From NCBI GenBank assembly GCA_019915015.1, contig JAHBBC010000013.1:744001-808000 (forward strand): 64,000 bases of DNA. The letters are read 5' to 3'. Shown here in pieces: positions 1 to 11,248 of the stretch; positions within the stretch are counted from its first letter, which is position 1, and every line of letters starts with the position of its first letter. The stretch is from Auriscalpium vulgare (taxonomy: Eukaryota; Basidiomycota; Agaricomycetes; Russulales; Auriscalpiaceae). The position numbers were made by a program, and so were the translations under genes. The notes beneath the pieces are model-generated. The model did no database searches and was not told the origin of the DNA. It worked only from the letters and a program-made list of their open reading frames with translations.

Positions 1-766
1 TAAGGCTTGCATGCGTAGTGAGAATGCTGTACAGACAGTCGTGTTGTCAATATGACAGAGAACGTGGGCGAAGCTGCTCACTGAAAACTTCCTGGCCAAG
101 ACACTCTGCTCAGTGCTCACCGTCTGCTGCTGGTCTGCTGCGCCGGCGAAGAACTGAAGGTCGCCGTGACGGTTTCGAGCGTGTCACGCGTTTGGTCACG
201 CAGTCAGCTGAATCCAGTTGCGCCACTGTCACGCCCTTCCTGCTGCCGCGCGGTTAACAGCCCTCTGGCCATGTTCCCATCGAAATTATATCTTCGTTCG
301 CGTCAGTCAATGCATCCAGTATCTTGATATCAAGGTCAGCTCTGCTCTTTTGAAGTCCACTGGAGTCGCGCTAGCAAGACATGTTGGTTTCATTGCTCCA
401 ATTCAGCCACTTGCGGTGACTTGTGCCAGCTTCGAGATCGCACCTCACCAGTAACGCGTGTTTTCAACACTCCTATCCCGATTTACGTAGTGGATCCAAC
501 AGCGGAACGCGGAGTCTGTGCAGGCGAGCTCGTGTTAAAGGCATGACCCTCCCCTAGCGGCGCACGGGCGGTTTGGGCTTTAAGAATCATCCCTTCTCCT
601 ACGCCCTTGTCAACTCTGGTCGCTTTCGACCTCGACGTCTCTCATTTCCCACTTACGGTTACATGGCTTCGACCAGGAATTCCCGCGGCGGGTCTGCCAT
701 GGTCAATATCTGCACTCTCGCCTCATCGCTGCTCGGCACTGACTATCTCCCTCCCCGCAGAATTAC
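1..766. other. upstream non-coding stretch
   Basis: I recognise no gene here. The last part carries a good 3' splice site (CT-rich tract ending CCCCGCAG at 760) just before the ATG at 767, so the downstream gene has an intron in its 5' leader or an extra small coding exon. An ATG at 663 followed by 13 codons and a possible GT donor at 702 would splice in frame to 761. The rest is probably promoter and leader of the gene at 767. Confidence 0.5.
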
Positions 767-2286
767 ATGCTCAACCTCCCCCGCAGCCTACCGTTTCGTC
801 GCTTCGACAGCACGAATGGACCCGTCATTGCCCCTGCCTCTGCTGTCGATATCAAATCGGCAGGTCCGCTTGCCCGTATTGGCAGTGTCTCAAAACCCCC
901 TGCTCCCTCCGACCCCTCGTTGAGCAGCGCTGAGTATCAGCGGCGGGACCGAAAATCCTCTGGCGGCAACCACAGTTTTGGTATCTACCCCTCGGGTACT
1001 CGCCACACCTACATCTATGAGCCCTCTCTGTCGTCGAAATCAGACCTGCCGCTACCGTCAGACACGGACTCGATCCTATCGTTTCCCGGAGACAACGTGT
1101 CCGTCATTGCCCGCAGCAGCATGGAGACACTCTGGAGCGGGGTAGGTGGGGACCACGAGTCTGACACCTCCAGCGACACCGAGTCAGGCGGGAGGACGCC
1201 GCGGAGGGTCGTGATCCCAGTGAACCTGCCCGCTCTCATTGAGGCGCAGCGCAGCCGAGGCATCATGCTCGCTCTACCTCAAGGTGTCGTCGGCCCACTT
1301 CACCGTCCGCCTCGCCGTCTGCTAACCCGTCCGCGAACAGGATCTGCGGCCTCGGATTCTGACAGCGAGAGCACCGCAACAGGCGACTACTACCGCACAC
1401 GAACTCTTTCTGGCTCGAGGGACACCCGCGACGTCCCTATGCCCCAGACGCCTGGCCCCCGCGCTATCGGCTTCTCCCCACCCCGCCCCGACATCTCAGG
1501 CGTCATTCCCATCACCCGCGCGCAGTCGAACGGCATCATCCCCCCCGTTGACGCTGCCGTATATAATCGCCCACCGCCAAGCCGGCGTGGCTCCGAGGAG
1601 AGGCAACCGTTCCCTCCCGGCCTATCGACATCACCTCAAGGCATCAGCCCGTCCGCCGCAGCGGGACCCGCTTACCCTCCCGTCCGCCGAGAGCGACGCG
1701 AGTCGTTTTCGGTCCCACCGCCCGCGCGACCCAATGGAGGGCCGGGCCCTTCAGCAGTCGGGCGCGGCGACATGCGTGTGGAAGACCCCTCCGGCGTGCG
1801 CTCCGCGCCGCCGGCTCCCGCGTCGCGCATTGTGCAGCCGCCGACAATGCTGAATAGGCGCCCCTCACTGGGCGCGCGCGACGCGCCGTCGTACATCCGC
1901 CCGCAGCCTGCGCCGATCCAGGTCTCCACGCGCGTGCGGTTCGATGATAACCTCATCTGTCCGTCTCCTATCCCGTTCCACGAGCGGAGGAAGGGTTGGT
2001 TCAATGCCCGGGGGTAAGTTTTTGGTCTTCTCTCGTCTGAGTAGACTAATGAGCTCCCTTTCGTACTTCCAGGGACCAGCTATGGACGAACTTGGGCGCG
2101 TATAAGCCTGCCCCGGCCGGCCAGGAGTACCCACCTGAACTGCGGCACTACCCCGACTATGGCTCCGGGTGGATGAACGAGGAATGCGTTCGCATTGACA
2201 TGCAGCACCGACTCGTTCCCAAGGTCCCTCTGCGTTCTGCTTTGAAGAAGTCGCGATCTCCGAGCGATGGCAACGGCGTCTATTAA
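767..2286 (+). CDS. Ser/Pro/Arg-rich hypothetical protein, two exons
   Basis: This is a predicted intracellular protein of about 486 residues and no known function. The first exon runs to 2013 (donor GTAAGT) and the second from 2073 to the TAA at 2284-2286. The splice restores a smooth frame (Asn-Ala-Arg-Gly then Asp-Gln-Leu-Trp). Most of the protein is low-complexity: acidic Ser/Asp/Glu patches near residues 120-145 and 195-210, then long Pro/Ser/Arg tracts. The conserved-looking part is the C-terminus encoded by exon 2, rich in Tyr, Trp and Pro (WTNLGAYK, GSGWMNEE), followed by a basic tail. No membrane segment or enzyme motif is visible. The start at 767 lies six bases after a strong 3' splice site, so an N-terminal extension from 663 is possible. 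I am confident that it is coding and make no claim on function. Confidence 0.8.
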
Positions 2287-2900
2287 CTTAAGTGATCTAT
2301 GCTGCGTGACTTGACTCGATTCAGGCGCGCTTTATTGTGCTATCGTAAACTAACGCTCCAGTTGGGATTGTCCCAGAGCAAATCTGATCCGCGCCGTATC
2401 CCGGCTCTGCAATCTTTATTCTATTTATCATCCACGTCTTTTTCCAATTGCCTGTGAGGTTTTTACCCTCCATGATCGCTCGTCACCAACGGCCAGCTGC
2501 TTTAACTCCCTTAACTCCTCCCTGATGTACATACTCATAGCCATCCACTTTACGCCGTACTACACATGATGCAATGCCATCTCACGTTTACTCAATGATA
2601 CAGGATATCACATTCCGGTTCGACTATTCCCAGACCACAACGCGTTCGTCAATGGAGGCCGCCATCCCAACCGGGCCTCTGCAGTAAACGGGAGGCGGAT
2701 CGCGTTCCCGCATGCAGCGGTGGATAGTCGTTCTCCGACGCGAAGACATAATTCGACGAGAAGGATATGTGCTTAGCATGGGCCGAGCCGGACGGGCAAC
2801 TGTATCCTAGAGAGGTATAAACGCGCCTCCAGAGACTGGTTCGGACGGGAAAGAGGCGGGAAAGGGTTGACTGTTTGCTTCGAGTGTTGATGGGAGTACA
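2287..2900. other. intergenic stretch left of the duplicated unit
   Basis: This holds the 3' flank of the Ser/Pro-rich gene and then about 400 bases in which I see no supported gene. Short open frames on the minus strand show no recognisable domain. The direct similarity to the second repeat unit begins at about 2880-2901. Confidence 0.5.
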
Positions 2901-5655
2901 GTTCATATTCCAAGTCTCGCGGCGACAGGCACGATGTTTGGCCCCACTTCATAATGATCAGGTTGAAGCGTGAAGCTTGAAGTCAAAAGGTTAACATGAC
3001 GGGAGTCTCATCAGCGCGAAAATACTCCAGATCAGCCCAACCATGAACTCAGGGCTAAGATGGACGAAACAGGGAGGAGACAGACTCCGGGCACGTCAGG
3101 ACACGCACTCGTTTCGCCGCAACTTCGGTTTCGCAGAGGAATCACAAACATAGGCAGAAGCCAAGACGGCTATCGGCCAATGCTTGGCGTACACTAACAT
3201 GCCGTAGGTCGCCCTTAATCCTGCATTAAATAATCAATGATAATTTAGACAAATTACCACCCCGGCCGGGCACACGCGGACGGGGCGGGCGTTCCTCTAC
3301 GAGTGTATGCGCCATTTACTGATGGGAAGTGCTACACACCGACGGCGAGTCCATCAGCATCATCTCACAAAAGAGGGCGAAGAGTCCGAACCTTGTAATT
3401 TACGTGCGGTCGGCATTATATACGCCACGAAGCAGATCAGGCCCGTCACGACGCAGAGCACCGAGACGATATAGTAGCCGTCGCGCTCGGTGATGCACTC
3501 TCCGCCTATGTCGGCACAGTGGGACTTTCCTTGGTCGGACACGCATTCTGCGGCTGACAGGGCGTCAGGGAGAGGTCGGAGGAAAGGTGAGGGCGACGAA
3601 CCTTTCACCCTGAGCACAGTACCAGCCTCCTTCACTTCACAAGTGGCAACGCTGAAAAAGTCAACGCCTAGGATGGCGTTAGCAAGTACTCTCCTCGGTA
3701 AATATGGAACCATCCAACCTTTCAGGACGAAAAACTTCGGCCACGTTCCTCCCAGATTCGAGAACGTGTTCAACAGCTACACATGTGCCCATCAGCCCGA
3801 ATCCTCCCAAATTCAGACGACGCGCTCACCGTCATGTACGTTCCCCCAATCAACGGATCCGACACACGGGTGTGGAACGCCGTGATCCCCACAAACTGTA
3901 TCGTGTAGGCAAACGAGCTCAACACCGTCTGTATGACGAGGAACACGAAGAAACCGGTTCCAATCGGCGGCGCCGGGAAGCGCCATATGATCACCGTCGA
4001 CAATACCGCAAACCCGATGCGCGGACAGAACGCCCAGAGCCATGGCCGCAGCGGGCGGTCGCCGCGCGACGAGCCAGCTGCCCACAATCTCGAAGGGGAA
4101 GTCGATGAGCACTGCAATGGCTAGATCTTCCTTGCCGAGCCCCTTTTCAACCATTTTGAGCTGCGTCACGGCTTCGTTGGCGGCGAAGCCCACTTTGGCG
4201 ACGAGGTGCATGAGAAAGAGGGATTGGACGTCTGTTGTTCGGCGTCAGGGAAACGTGTGGGAGAATGGCAGGCAGAGGCGTACGTTTCAGCTTCATGATG
4301 CTCCAGATGGTCTTATATACGCCCGTGATGCTTGTGTCCTCATCGTTGAGTGCCTCTTTCCGCTGTATAGATGCAGGTTAGTCAAATCGCAGAGCGTCAT
4401 GAAAAGGTGCAGGTGTACCTCCTTCTGGAAGAACGTCAACCAGATTGTGACGCTGAACGAGATAACGCACCAGAAGCGCAGATACGTGCTCAAACTCAGA
4501 CGCGGGATGCCCCATTTTTGACTAGATTTTGAGAGGTTCAGGTGTCGCTATCGCGTCACGTACCGGCGGTAAAGCTCACCTGAAAGCTTCACTGTTCAGC
4601 GCCAGGAAGACGGTGAAAGACGCGAACCAGCCAGTATTCATGCCGATAGTCTGGCAAGTCGATGCGTATGACAAGTTTTCTTCCGAAAGGAGTGTGAGGG
4701 CCCAGCCTACAAGGTCTTGTGTTTATTTCGGCCTTCAGTACAAGTGTCAAAACTTACCATCGACAGCAATGTCTTGCGTAGCCGCAATCATCACCAAAGA
4801 CGTGAATAGGAAAGTTAACAGCGTAACGTGTTCCCCAGCCTGCGCATTTGCACGGCTCAGCCTGACAGGCGTGCTCTCATGACAACAGACGTACGTTTTC
4901 TATGAGCTTCTCGACATTGAAGGACATATACAACATCAATGAGGCGATGATCATCTGCATGGGGATAATCCATGACTTGCGGCGGCCCACAGAAGGGATG
5001 AATATCGAGTCGACAATGGGGGACCAGAGGAGTTTGAACGTGTACGGGTAGCTGGAGAGCGCAAATACGGCGAGCTGTGAATAGGACAGATGCTCGCGGA
5101 GGAGGAATGGGATGGAGCCTGTCGTAGGTGCCTGTCAGCACAAGAGGTGACGAGACGAGGAAGGCGATGAATACGTGCCCATTGCGAGGCCTGTCTGAAA
5201 TAAACCGTCAATTTGCACGGCATAACATAGCACGTAACTCAAGACTTACTGGAACACATTGTATGAGGTCTGCGTCGCGTAGCTACACTGTCAGCATCGA
5301 GTCGGAGCATCCCAGAAGACGGACAACACGTACACAGCACACACAGCAGTGCCATATTCTTCTTGTCCTCCGCCGTCAGCGGTGCCCTGCCCCTCTTTCC
5401 TGCCCCCGGCAGCGCATACTCGTCTGCGTCGTCCCCCATTTCCGCGCGCCGGCGCTCCTCCTCGTCCAGGAGGCTCATCTCCACCTCCTCCGTGTCACCG
5501 TCCGCGTCCCCGACCGCGTCCCTGGCCCCAACCTGACTAGCATGCGGGGTGCGCAGGTTGCGCGGCTGAATTTGTATGCTGTCGTCCAGTGAGGTCGCGA
5601 TGGCGGGCGAGAGGCCGTTGCGGTGGCCGCCGGACATCGTCGCGTCGGGAAAGCG
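2901..5655. repeat. tandem segmental duplication, unit A
   Basis: This segment aligns along its whole length, in the same orientation, with 6376-9164. The match covers the transporter gene and also about 450 bases of its 3' flank (shared stretches such as the CACACGCGGACGGGGCGGGC run near 3270 and 6740). Similarity fades at about 2880-2901 on the left and shortly upstream of the transporter start on the right. By eye most positions agree, with scattered substitutions and small indels. Unit A is the decayed copy: it lacks 11 bases at 4070/4071 and a 53-base intron at 4772/4773 relative to unit B. Confidence 0.9.
3360..5637 (-). pseudogene. acetyl-CoA transporter (SLC33A1/AT-1 family), frameshifted copy
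   Basis: This is the duplicate of the transporter gene at 6827-9146. The family imports acetyl-CoA into the endoplasmic reticulum lumen through about 11 membrane segments. The start (MSGGHRNG), the acidic N-terminal region, the membrane segments, the family-typical AATQDIAVDG segment and the C-terminal Cys-rich loop plus last helix (DGYYIVSVLC) are all recognisable in order. An 11-bp deletion at 4070/4071, where unit B has CAGCGCGCGGC, shifts the frame inside the segment that reads WSRGDRPLRPWLW in the other copy. Downstream codons then run into nonsense until a stop near 3813. The 53-nt intron of the other copy at AATQ/DIAVDG is precisely absent here, though the neighbouring introns remain. 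I infer loss of full-length function; a truncated product cannot be excluded. Confidence 0.8.
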
Positions 5656-6375
5656 TCGACTGCGAAACGATTCCTGACGGCTGGCAGTGTCAGCAGGCGC
5701 CGCCAGAGTCGCGGACTGTCGCGGAGAGGGTGGGAGCACAACGCGATTACCAGCGTCATATTGAGAATGAGACTACCACATACACAGACTCGACTGTACA
5801 CAAACCTGAGAGCAAATACGGGGCGTACATGTGCATGAGCGACCCAGAACAGGCGGGAGGGGGGGTACGAAACAATTAGGTACGACGATAGGTAGGAGGC
5901 GATGGTCACTGTTGGTCGAGAGCGAAGAGCGCGCGGGCGACAGCGCATTGGGCTGGGGGAACGTTGGCGGTGGCGGCGGCGGGCAATCTGGAGCCGCGCG
6001 GGCGCTGCTAGAGCGACAATGAGCACGCTGGGGTAGCAGCGTACGAGCTGGGGGAGGCGGAGGTGGTGTGGTAGCGGGCAGACGTGCCGGCGGCCCGCCC
6101 GCGCGCACTGTTGTCGGAGCGCCGACAACTAGCCCGCGCCGCCCGCACGCCGCCCGTGGCAGGCACACCGCCCACCACGCCCGCACGACACCCATCCTCT
6201 TCGTCCTCTTCGTGCGCAGAACTTGCCAGGTCACGCAGGCCGCCCAGCGCGCAGTCTCGAAGCCGCTGAAGCCGTAGCCACGTCGCTCAGCCATCTTACT
6301 CAAACGCGCGGCATACAGCACCGACTCCACCACCTGTCGCAGCGCGGCCTTGCTTCGAGTGTACATGTGCGCACG
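5656..6375. other. spacer between the two duplicated units
   Basis: This 0.7-kb GC-rich stretch is not part of the repeat. On the minus strand it is open for about 217 codons (6426 down to 5773). The beginning of that frame (residues ~25-75) looks like ordinary protein, but the rest is a Pro/Arg low-complexity run typical of GC-rich antisense frames. The frame also starts inside unit B of the repeat. I treat it as non-coding or as a remnant of an unrecognised gene. Confidence 0.4.
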
Positions 6376-9164
6376 GTTCATATTCCAAGTCTCGCGGCAC
6401 AGGCACGATGTTTGGCCCCACTTCATGATGACGCCTGTTGAAGCTGAAGCATGAAGTCAAAAGTTTGACATGGCAAGAGTCATCAGCGCGAAAATACTCC
6501 AGATCAGCCCAACCATGGACTCAGGGGCCATGGCTAAGATGGACGAAACAGGGAGGAGACCCAGACTCCGGGCACGTCAGGACACGCACTCGTTCTGCCG
6601 CAACTTGGGTTTCGCAAAGGAATTACAAACATAGGCCGAAGGCTTTCGGCCAACGCTTTTGCGTACACTACCATGCCGTAGTTCGCCCTTAATCCTGCAT
6701 TAAATAATAATTTAGACAAATTACCACCCCGGCCGGGCACACGCGGACGGGGCGGGCGTTCCTCTACGAGTGTATGCGCCATTTACTGATGGGAAGTGCT
6801 ACACACCGACGGCGAGTCTATCAGCATCATCTCACAAAAGAGGGAGAAGAGTCCGAACCTTGTAATTTACGTGCGGTCGGCATTATATACGCCACGAAGC
6901 AGATCAGGCCCGTCACGACGCAGAGCACCGAGACGATATAGTAGCCGTCGCGTTCGGTGATGCACTGTCCGCCTATGTCGGCACAGTGGGACTTTCCTTG
7001 GTCGGACACGCATTCTGCGGCTGACAGGTCGTCAGGAGAGAGGACGGAGGGAAAGTGAGCGCGACGGACCTTTCACGCTGAGCACGGTGCCAGCCTCCTT
7101 CACTTGACAAGTAGCAACGCTGAAGAAGTCAACGCCTGAGATGGCGTTAGCAAGTACTTCCCAGTAGAAATGGAACCAGCCAACCTTTCAGGACGAAGAA
7201 TTTCGGCCACGTTCCTCCCAGATTCGTGAACGTGTTCAACAGCTACACATGTGCCCATCAGCTCGCCTCCTCCCAAATTCAGGCGACGCGCTCACCGTCA
7301 TGTACGTCCCCCCAATCAACGGATCCGACACGCGCGTGTGGAACGCCGAGATCCCCACAAACTGTATCGTGGAGGCAAACGAGCTGAACACCGTGTGTAT
7401 GACCAGGAACACGAAGAAACCGGTCCCAATTGGCGGCGCAGGGAAGCGCCATATGATCACCGTCGACAATACCGCAAACCCGATGCGCGGCCAGAACGCC
7501 CAGAGCCATGGCCGCAGCGGGCGGTCGCCGCGCGACCAGCGCGCGGCGAGCCAGCCGCCCACAATCTGGAAGGGGAAGTCGATGAGCACTGCAATGGCCA
7601 GATCCTCCTTGCCGAGCCCCTTTTCGACCATTTTGAGCTGCGTCGCGGCTTCGTTGGCGGCGAAGCCCACTTTCGCGACGAGGTGCATGAGCAAGAGAGA
7701 TTGGACGTCTGTTGTTCGGCGTCAGGGAAATGAGTGGGAGAATGACAGGCAGAGGCGTACGTTTCAGCTTCATGATGCTCCAGATGGTCTTATAGACGCC
7801 CGTGATGCTCATGTCCTGCTCGTTGACTGCCTCTTTCCGCTGTATACATGCAAGTTAGTCGAATCGCAGAGCGTCATAAACGGGTGCAGGTGTACCTCCT
7901 TCTGGAAGAACGTCAACCAGATTGTGACGCTGAACGAGATAATGCACCAGAAGCGCAGATACGTGCTCAAACCCAGACGCGGGATGCCCCATTTTTGACT
8001 AGATTTTGAGAGGTTCAGATGTTGCTACTGCGACGCGTACCGGCGGTAAGGCTCACCTGAAAGCTTCACTGTTTAGCGCCAGGAAGACGGTGAAAGACGC
8101 GAAGTAGCCAGTATTCAGGCCGATAGTCTGGCAAGTCGACGCGTATGACAAGTTTTCTTCCGAAAGGAGTGTGAGGGCCCAGCCTACAAGATCTTGTGTT
8201 TATTACGGCCCTCAGTACAAGTGTCAAACCTTACCATCGACAGCAATGTCTGAGGAAAACCCTGTCAGTATGCTTTCCTATTGTGAATATAGCTTCACCG
8301 ACCTTGCGTAGCCGCAATCATCACCAAAGACGTGAATAGGAAAGTTAACTGCGTAACATGTTCGCCCGACTGCGCATTTGCACGGCTCAGCATGACATGC
8401 GCGCTCTCATGACAACAGACTTACGTTTTCCATGAGCTTCTCGACATTGAAGGATATGTACAACATCAATGAGGCGATGATGCTCTGCATGGGGATAATC
8501 CATGACTTGCGACGGCCCACAGAAGGGAAGAATATCGAGTCGACAATGGGGGACCAGAGGAGTTTGAGCGAGTACGGGTAGCTGGAGAGCGCGAATACGG
8601 CGAGCTGTGAATAGGAAAGATGCTCGCGGAGGAGGAATGGGATGGAGCCTGTCGTAGGTGCCTGTCAGCACAAGAGGTGACGAGACGAGGAAGGCGATGA
8701 ATACGTGCCCATTGCGAGGCCTATCTGAGATAAACTGTCAATTTGCACGGCGCAACATAGCACGTAACTCAAGACTTACTGGAACACCTTGTATGAGGTC
8801 TGCGTCGCGTAGCTACACTGTCAGCATCGAGCATTCCAGAAGGCGGACGACACGTACACAGCACAGACAGCAGCGCCATATTCTTCTTGTCCTCCACCGT
8901 CAGCGTTGCCCTGCCCCTCTTTCCTGCACCTGGCAGCGCGTCCTCGTCTGCGTCGTCCCCCACCGCCGCGCGCCGGCGCTCCTCCTCGTCCAGGAGGCTC
9001 ATCTCCACCTCCTCCGTGTCACCGTCCGCGTCCCTGGCCGCAACATGACTAGCATGCGGGGTACGCGGGGTGCGCGGCTGAATCTGTATGCTGTCCAGTG
9101 AGGTCGTGATGGCGGGCGAGAGGCCGTTGCGTTGGCCGCGGGACATCGTCGCGGCGGGAGAGTT
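6376..9164. repeat. tandem segmental duplication, unit B
   Basis: This is the direct repeat of 2901-5655 in the same orientation. It contains the intact acetyl-CoA transporter gene plus about 450 bases of its 3' flank. The match starts at the GTTCATATTCC run at 6376 and ends just 5' of the transporter start codon. The two genes therefore have unrelated promoters, and their expression probably diverged at once after duplication. Confidence 0.9.
6827..9146 (-). CDS. acetyl-CoA transporter, SLC33A1/AT-1 (Acatn) family
   Basis: This is a polytopic transporter expected in the ER membrane, bringing cytosolic acetyl-CoA into the lumen for acetylation of proteins and glycans. The N-terminal ~85 residues are cytosolic and acidic (EEVEMSLLDEEERRR), followed by the family start DKKNMALL. 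Family landmarks in order are LIQGVP, GSIPFLLREHLSYSQ, KLLWSPIVDS, GRRKSWIIP, AATQDIAVDG, GLGKEDLA, FPAPPIGTG, DPLIGGTYMT, a Cys-rich lumenal loop (CADIGGQCITERDGYY) and a last helix. It has many 50-60 nt introns. The one at 8250-8302 (53 nt, GT-AG) is missing in the left copy. The junction before GSIPF needs a GC donor or another non-standard solution. The start at 9146 is the ATG shared by both copies; an in-frame upstream ATG at 9248 exists. HMG-CoA synthase, an acetyl-CoA consumer, lies just upstream. Confidence 0.85.
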
Positions 9165-9503
9165 TACGCTTTTGCTGTCGGTCGCGGCGGGGTCCGGACT
9201 GGCGCTTGTGCGTTGGCGACGATAGTTGCTCCGTTGCCGAGGAGGCATTCAAATGAAAAGATCGTCAAGCCCACCGCACTCTATACGGTCGGTGGAAGTG
9301 GTGGAAGACAGGCGGTGATGCTCCTGGCAGTGCGAGAATGAAAAGCGCTCGCTGCGAAACGCTGCGCCACACCGCCTTTATTCAAGCTCAACCTTTGTCT
9401 AAAGTTACAAAAAGAAGCGTGATACGTATGTAGCATTGTGCAGAGAAATCCAATGGCTGCTATGTGCTGGGTATCTGGCTGTGTGCCAAATTTTTGCCAG
9501 AGA
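9147..9503. other. intergenic: transporter promoter and HMG-CoA synthase 3' flank
   Basis: This lies between the 5' end of the intact transporter and the stop codon of the next gene, both on the minus strand. It must hold the transporter promoter and the 3' end of the HMG-CoA synthase transcript. I see no separate gene. Confidence 0.5.
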
Positions 9504-11248
9504 TCACACCGACGGCCCGGGTGCAACAGCATACTTGCGGCGGAACTTCTCATCGATATTCTCGAGGTAGTAAGCCCCAGGGGCGACGTTCTCAAGCGAT
9601 CCCTGCGGCTGATACGGCGCCGCCGTATGATTCTCCTCCCGGAGCTAGGTGAAGGAAGAGTTCGTTAGCACACACGCCAAGCCTCGCAGCACTGACCGCG
9701 CACCTTCAGCGCCGCGACGAACTCCTCGCAAGGCACCACGCGCATGCTCTCCAGCCTCCGCACCAGATCCAGCTTCTCCCGAATCGGCCCCGTATCGCCC
9801 TTGACACGCAGCGTGAAGAAGCTGCTCGCGCACCCGCTCCCAAACGCGTACATTGAGATGCGCTTACCCAGTATGTCCGCCGGGCCGATCGATGCGAGGA
9901 GCGACGCGAGGCCTCCATACAGGGACGCGGTGTACATGTTCCCGCAGCGCGCGGCGCAGCGCATGGACGGCTGCACGCGCGCGGCAAAGTCAGCCTTGCT
10001 CAGCGCCATGAACGTTTTTTCGACGGTCTTGTCCGTGATGGAAGCCGTGTAGCTTAACCGCAGGAACTCCAGCGGGACAGAGGCAAATTCCTCGAGCGTG
10101 GGCGCAGAGAGATAGTCGTTGAACAGCTGTTGTGCGTCAGAAACATGAGCGCCGAATGTGTTCGTGGACATACCAGACGCGCGTGCCCTTTCTGAACCTG
10201 CTTACCGTAGGGCGAATGGTATACCAGGTAGTCGATGTCGCGCTTCAGATTGAAGACTGCCTTCGGGTCCGTCGCCTTTCCAGAGTCGTCATCGTCGGTG
10301 CTCCCACTCAGCGCTTTCGTAGCCACCGCGACCTTCGCCCGGAAAGCAGAGTATGCGCCATCCATTGCGGCAATGTACGTCGACACGGACAGCGGGCCGT
10401 CGACCTCTGGGTACTCGGACTCCATGCGGGGCTTGTAGAAGTCGTACGTGTTCGCCATGTACGTGCCGTGAATCGCTACGCACGCTCATTAGTTAAATGC
10501 CGACGAAACCTGCACCGCACGTACGCTCAAACACAATCGGCGCGTCCGGCCCAATCAGCATTGCGCACGCGCCGGCACCACCCACAGGGCGGGCCCCGCC
10601 CTCCGCATACACGGCGATGTCGCCCGCGAATACGATTGCGTTGCGGCCATCCCAAGAGCGGCTCTCGACCCAGTTGACCGCGTTGAAAAGGGCTGCGGTC
10701 GAGCCGTAGCACGCGTTCTTCGAGTCGAGGCCCTCGACGTCGTGGTTGCCCGCTGCGCTGAAGAGGTCCATGAGGACCGTCTTGACGGATTTAGACTTGT
10801 CGATGATCGTCTCGGTGCCCACTTCGAGGCGCCCGATGGACTTGGGGTCGATGTTGTACCGCCGGAGGAGACTAGATACGACTACGAGGGTGCGGGGTTA
10901 TTATATGTAGGGGAGAACGGGGGGAGGGGATAGGGAAGTACCTGTCAGTGCCATGGAATTGATGTCCTCACGGTCGTCTGCAAACGCCATGTACGACTGC
11001 CCAAGCCCAATGGTGTATTTGCCCTTTGCGACGCCGTCAAAGACTTCTAGCTCTTCCTCCGAGATACACTGAGCCCTCGCTTCAGTCAGAACTACGCGCG
11101 AGATGAATGCTGAACTACACACGCGTTGTGGAAAGTACATGTCCATTCCCAGGATGCCGACGTCTTTCGGGCGCGGGCGTTCCGCTTGAGCTTCGAACAC
11201 ATTGAGCGTCGACACGCCAGATCGTGACAGCGTGCTCTCGGAGGTCAT
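9504..11248 (-). CDS. ERG13: hydroxymethylglutaryl-CoA synthase
   Basis: It condenses acetyl-CoA with acetoacetyl-CoA to HMG-CoA, the second step of the mevalonate pathway, in the cytosol. The start is the ATG at 11246-11248, and family blocks follow in order. These include [14 protein letters not shown], a 54-nt intron that is open in frame, GKYTIGLGQ, the nucleophile region NACYGST with the catalytic Cys, and [16 protein letters not shown]. After these come [28 protein letters not shown] with the catalytic His, [25 protein letters not shown] and a last exon encoding a C-terminus like that of fungal enzymes. The stop is at 9504-9506. Length is about 480 residues, normal for the family. It sits between an acetyl-CoA transporter and, 7 kb away, a sesquiterpene synthase on the same strand. 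Most basidiomycetes have one such gene, so this is probably the housekeeping copy. Confidence 0.95.

Noticed and set aside
5773..6426. 217-codon minus-strand frame between the repeat units as a gene
   Set aside because: Most of it is Pro/Arg low-complexity, it starts inside the repeat, and no homology is recognised; kept only as a note on the spacer.
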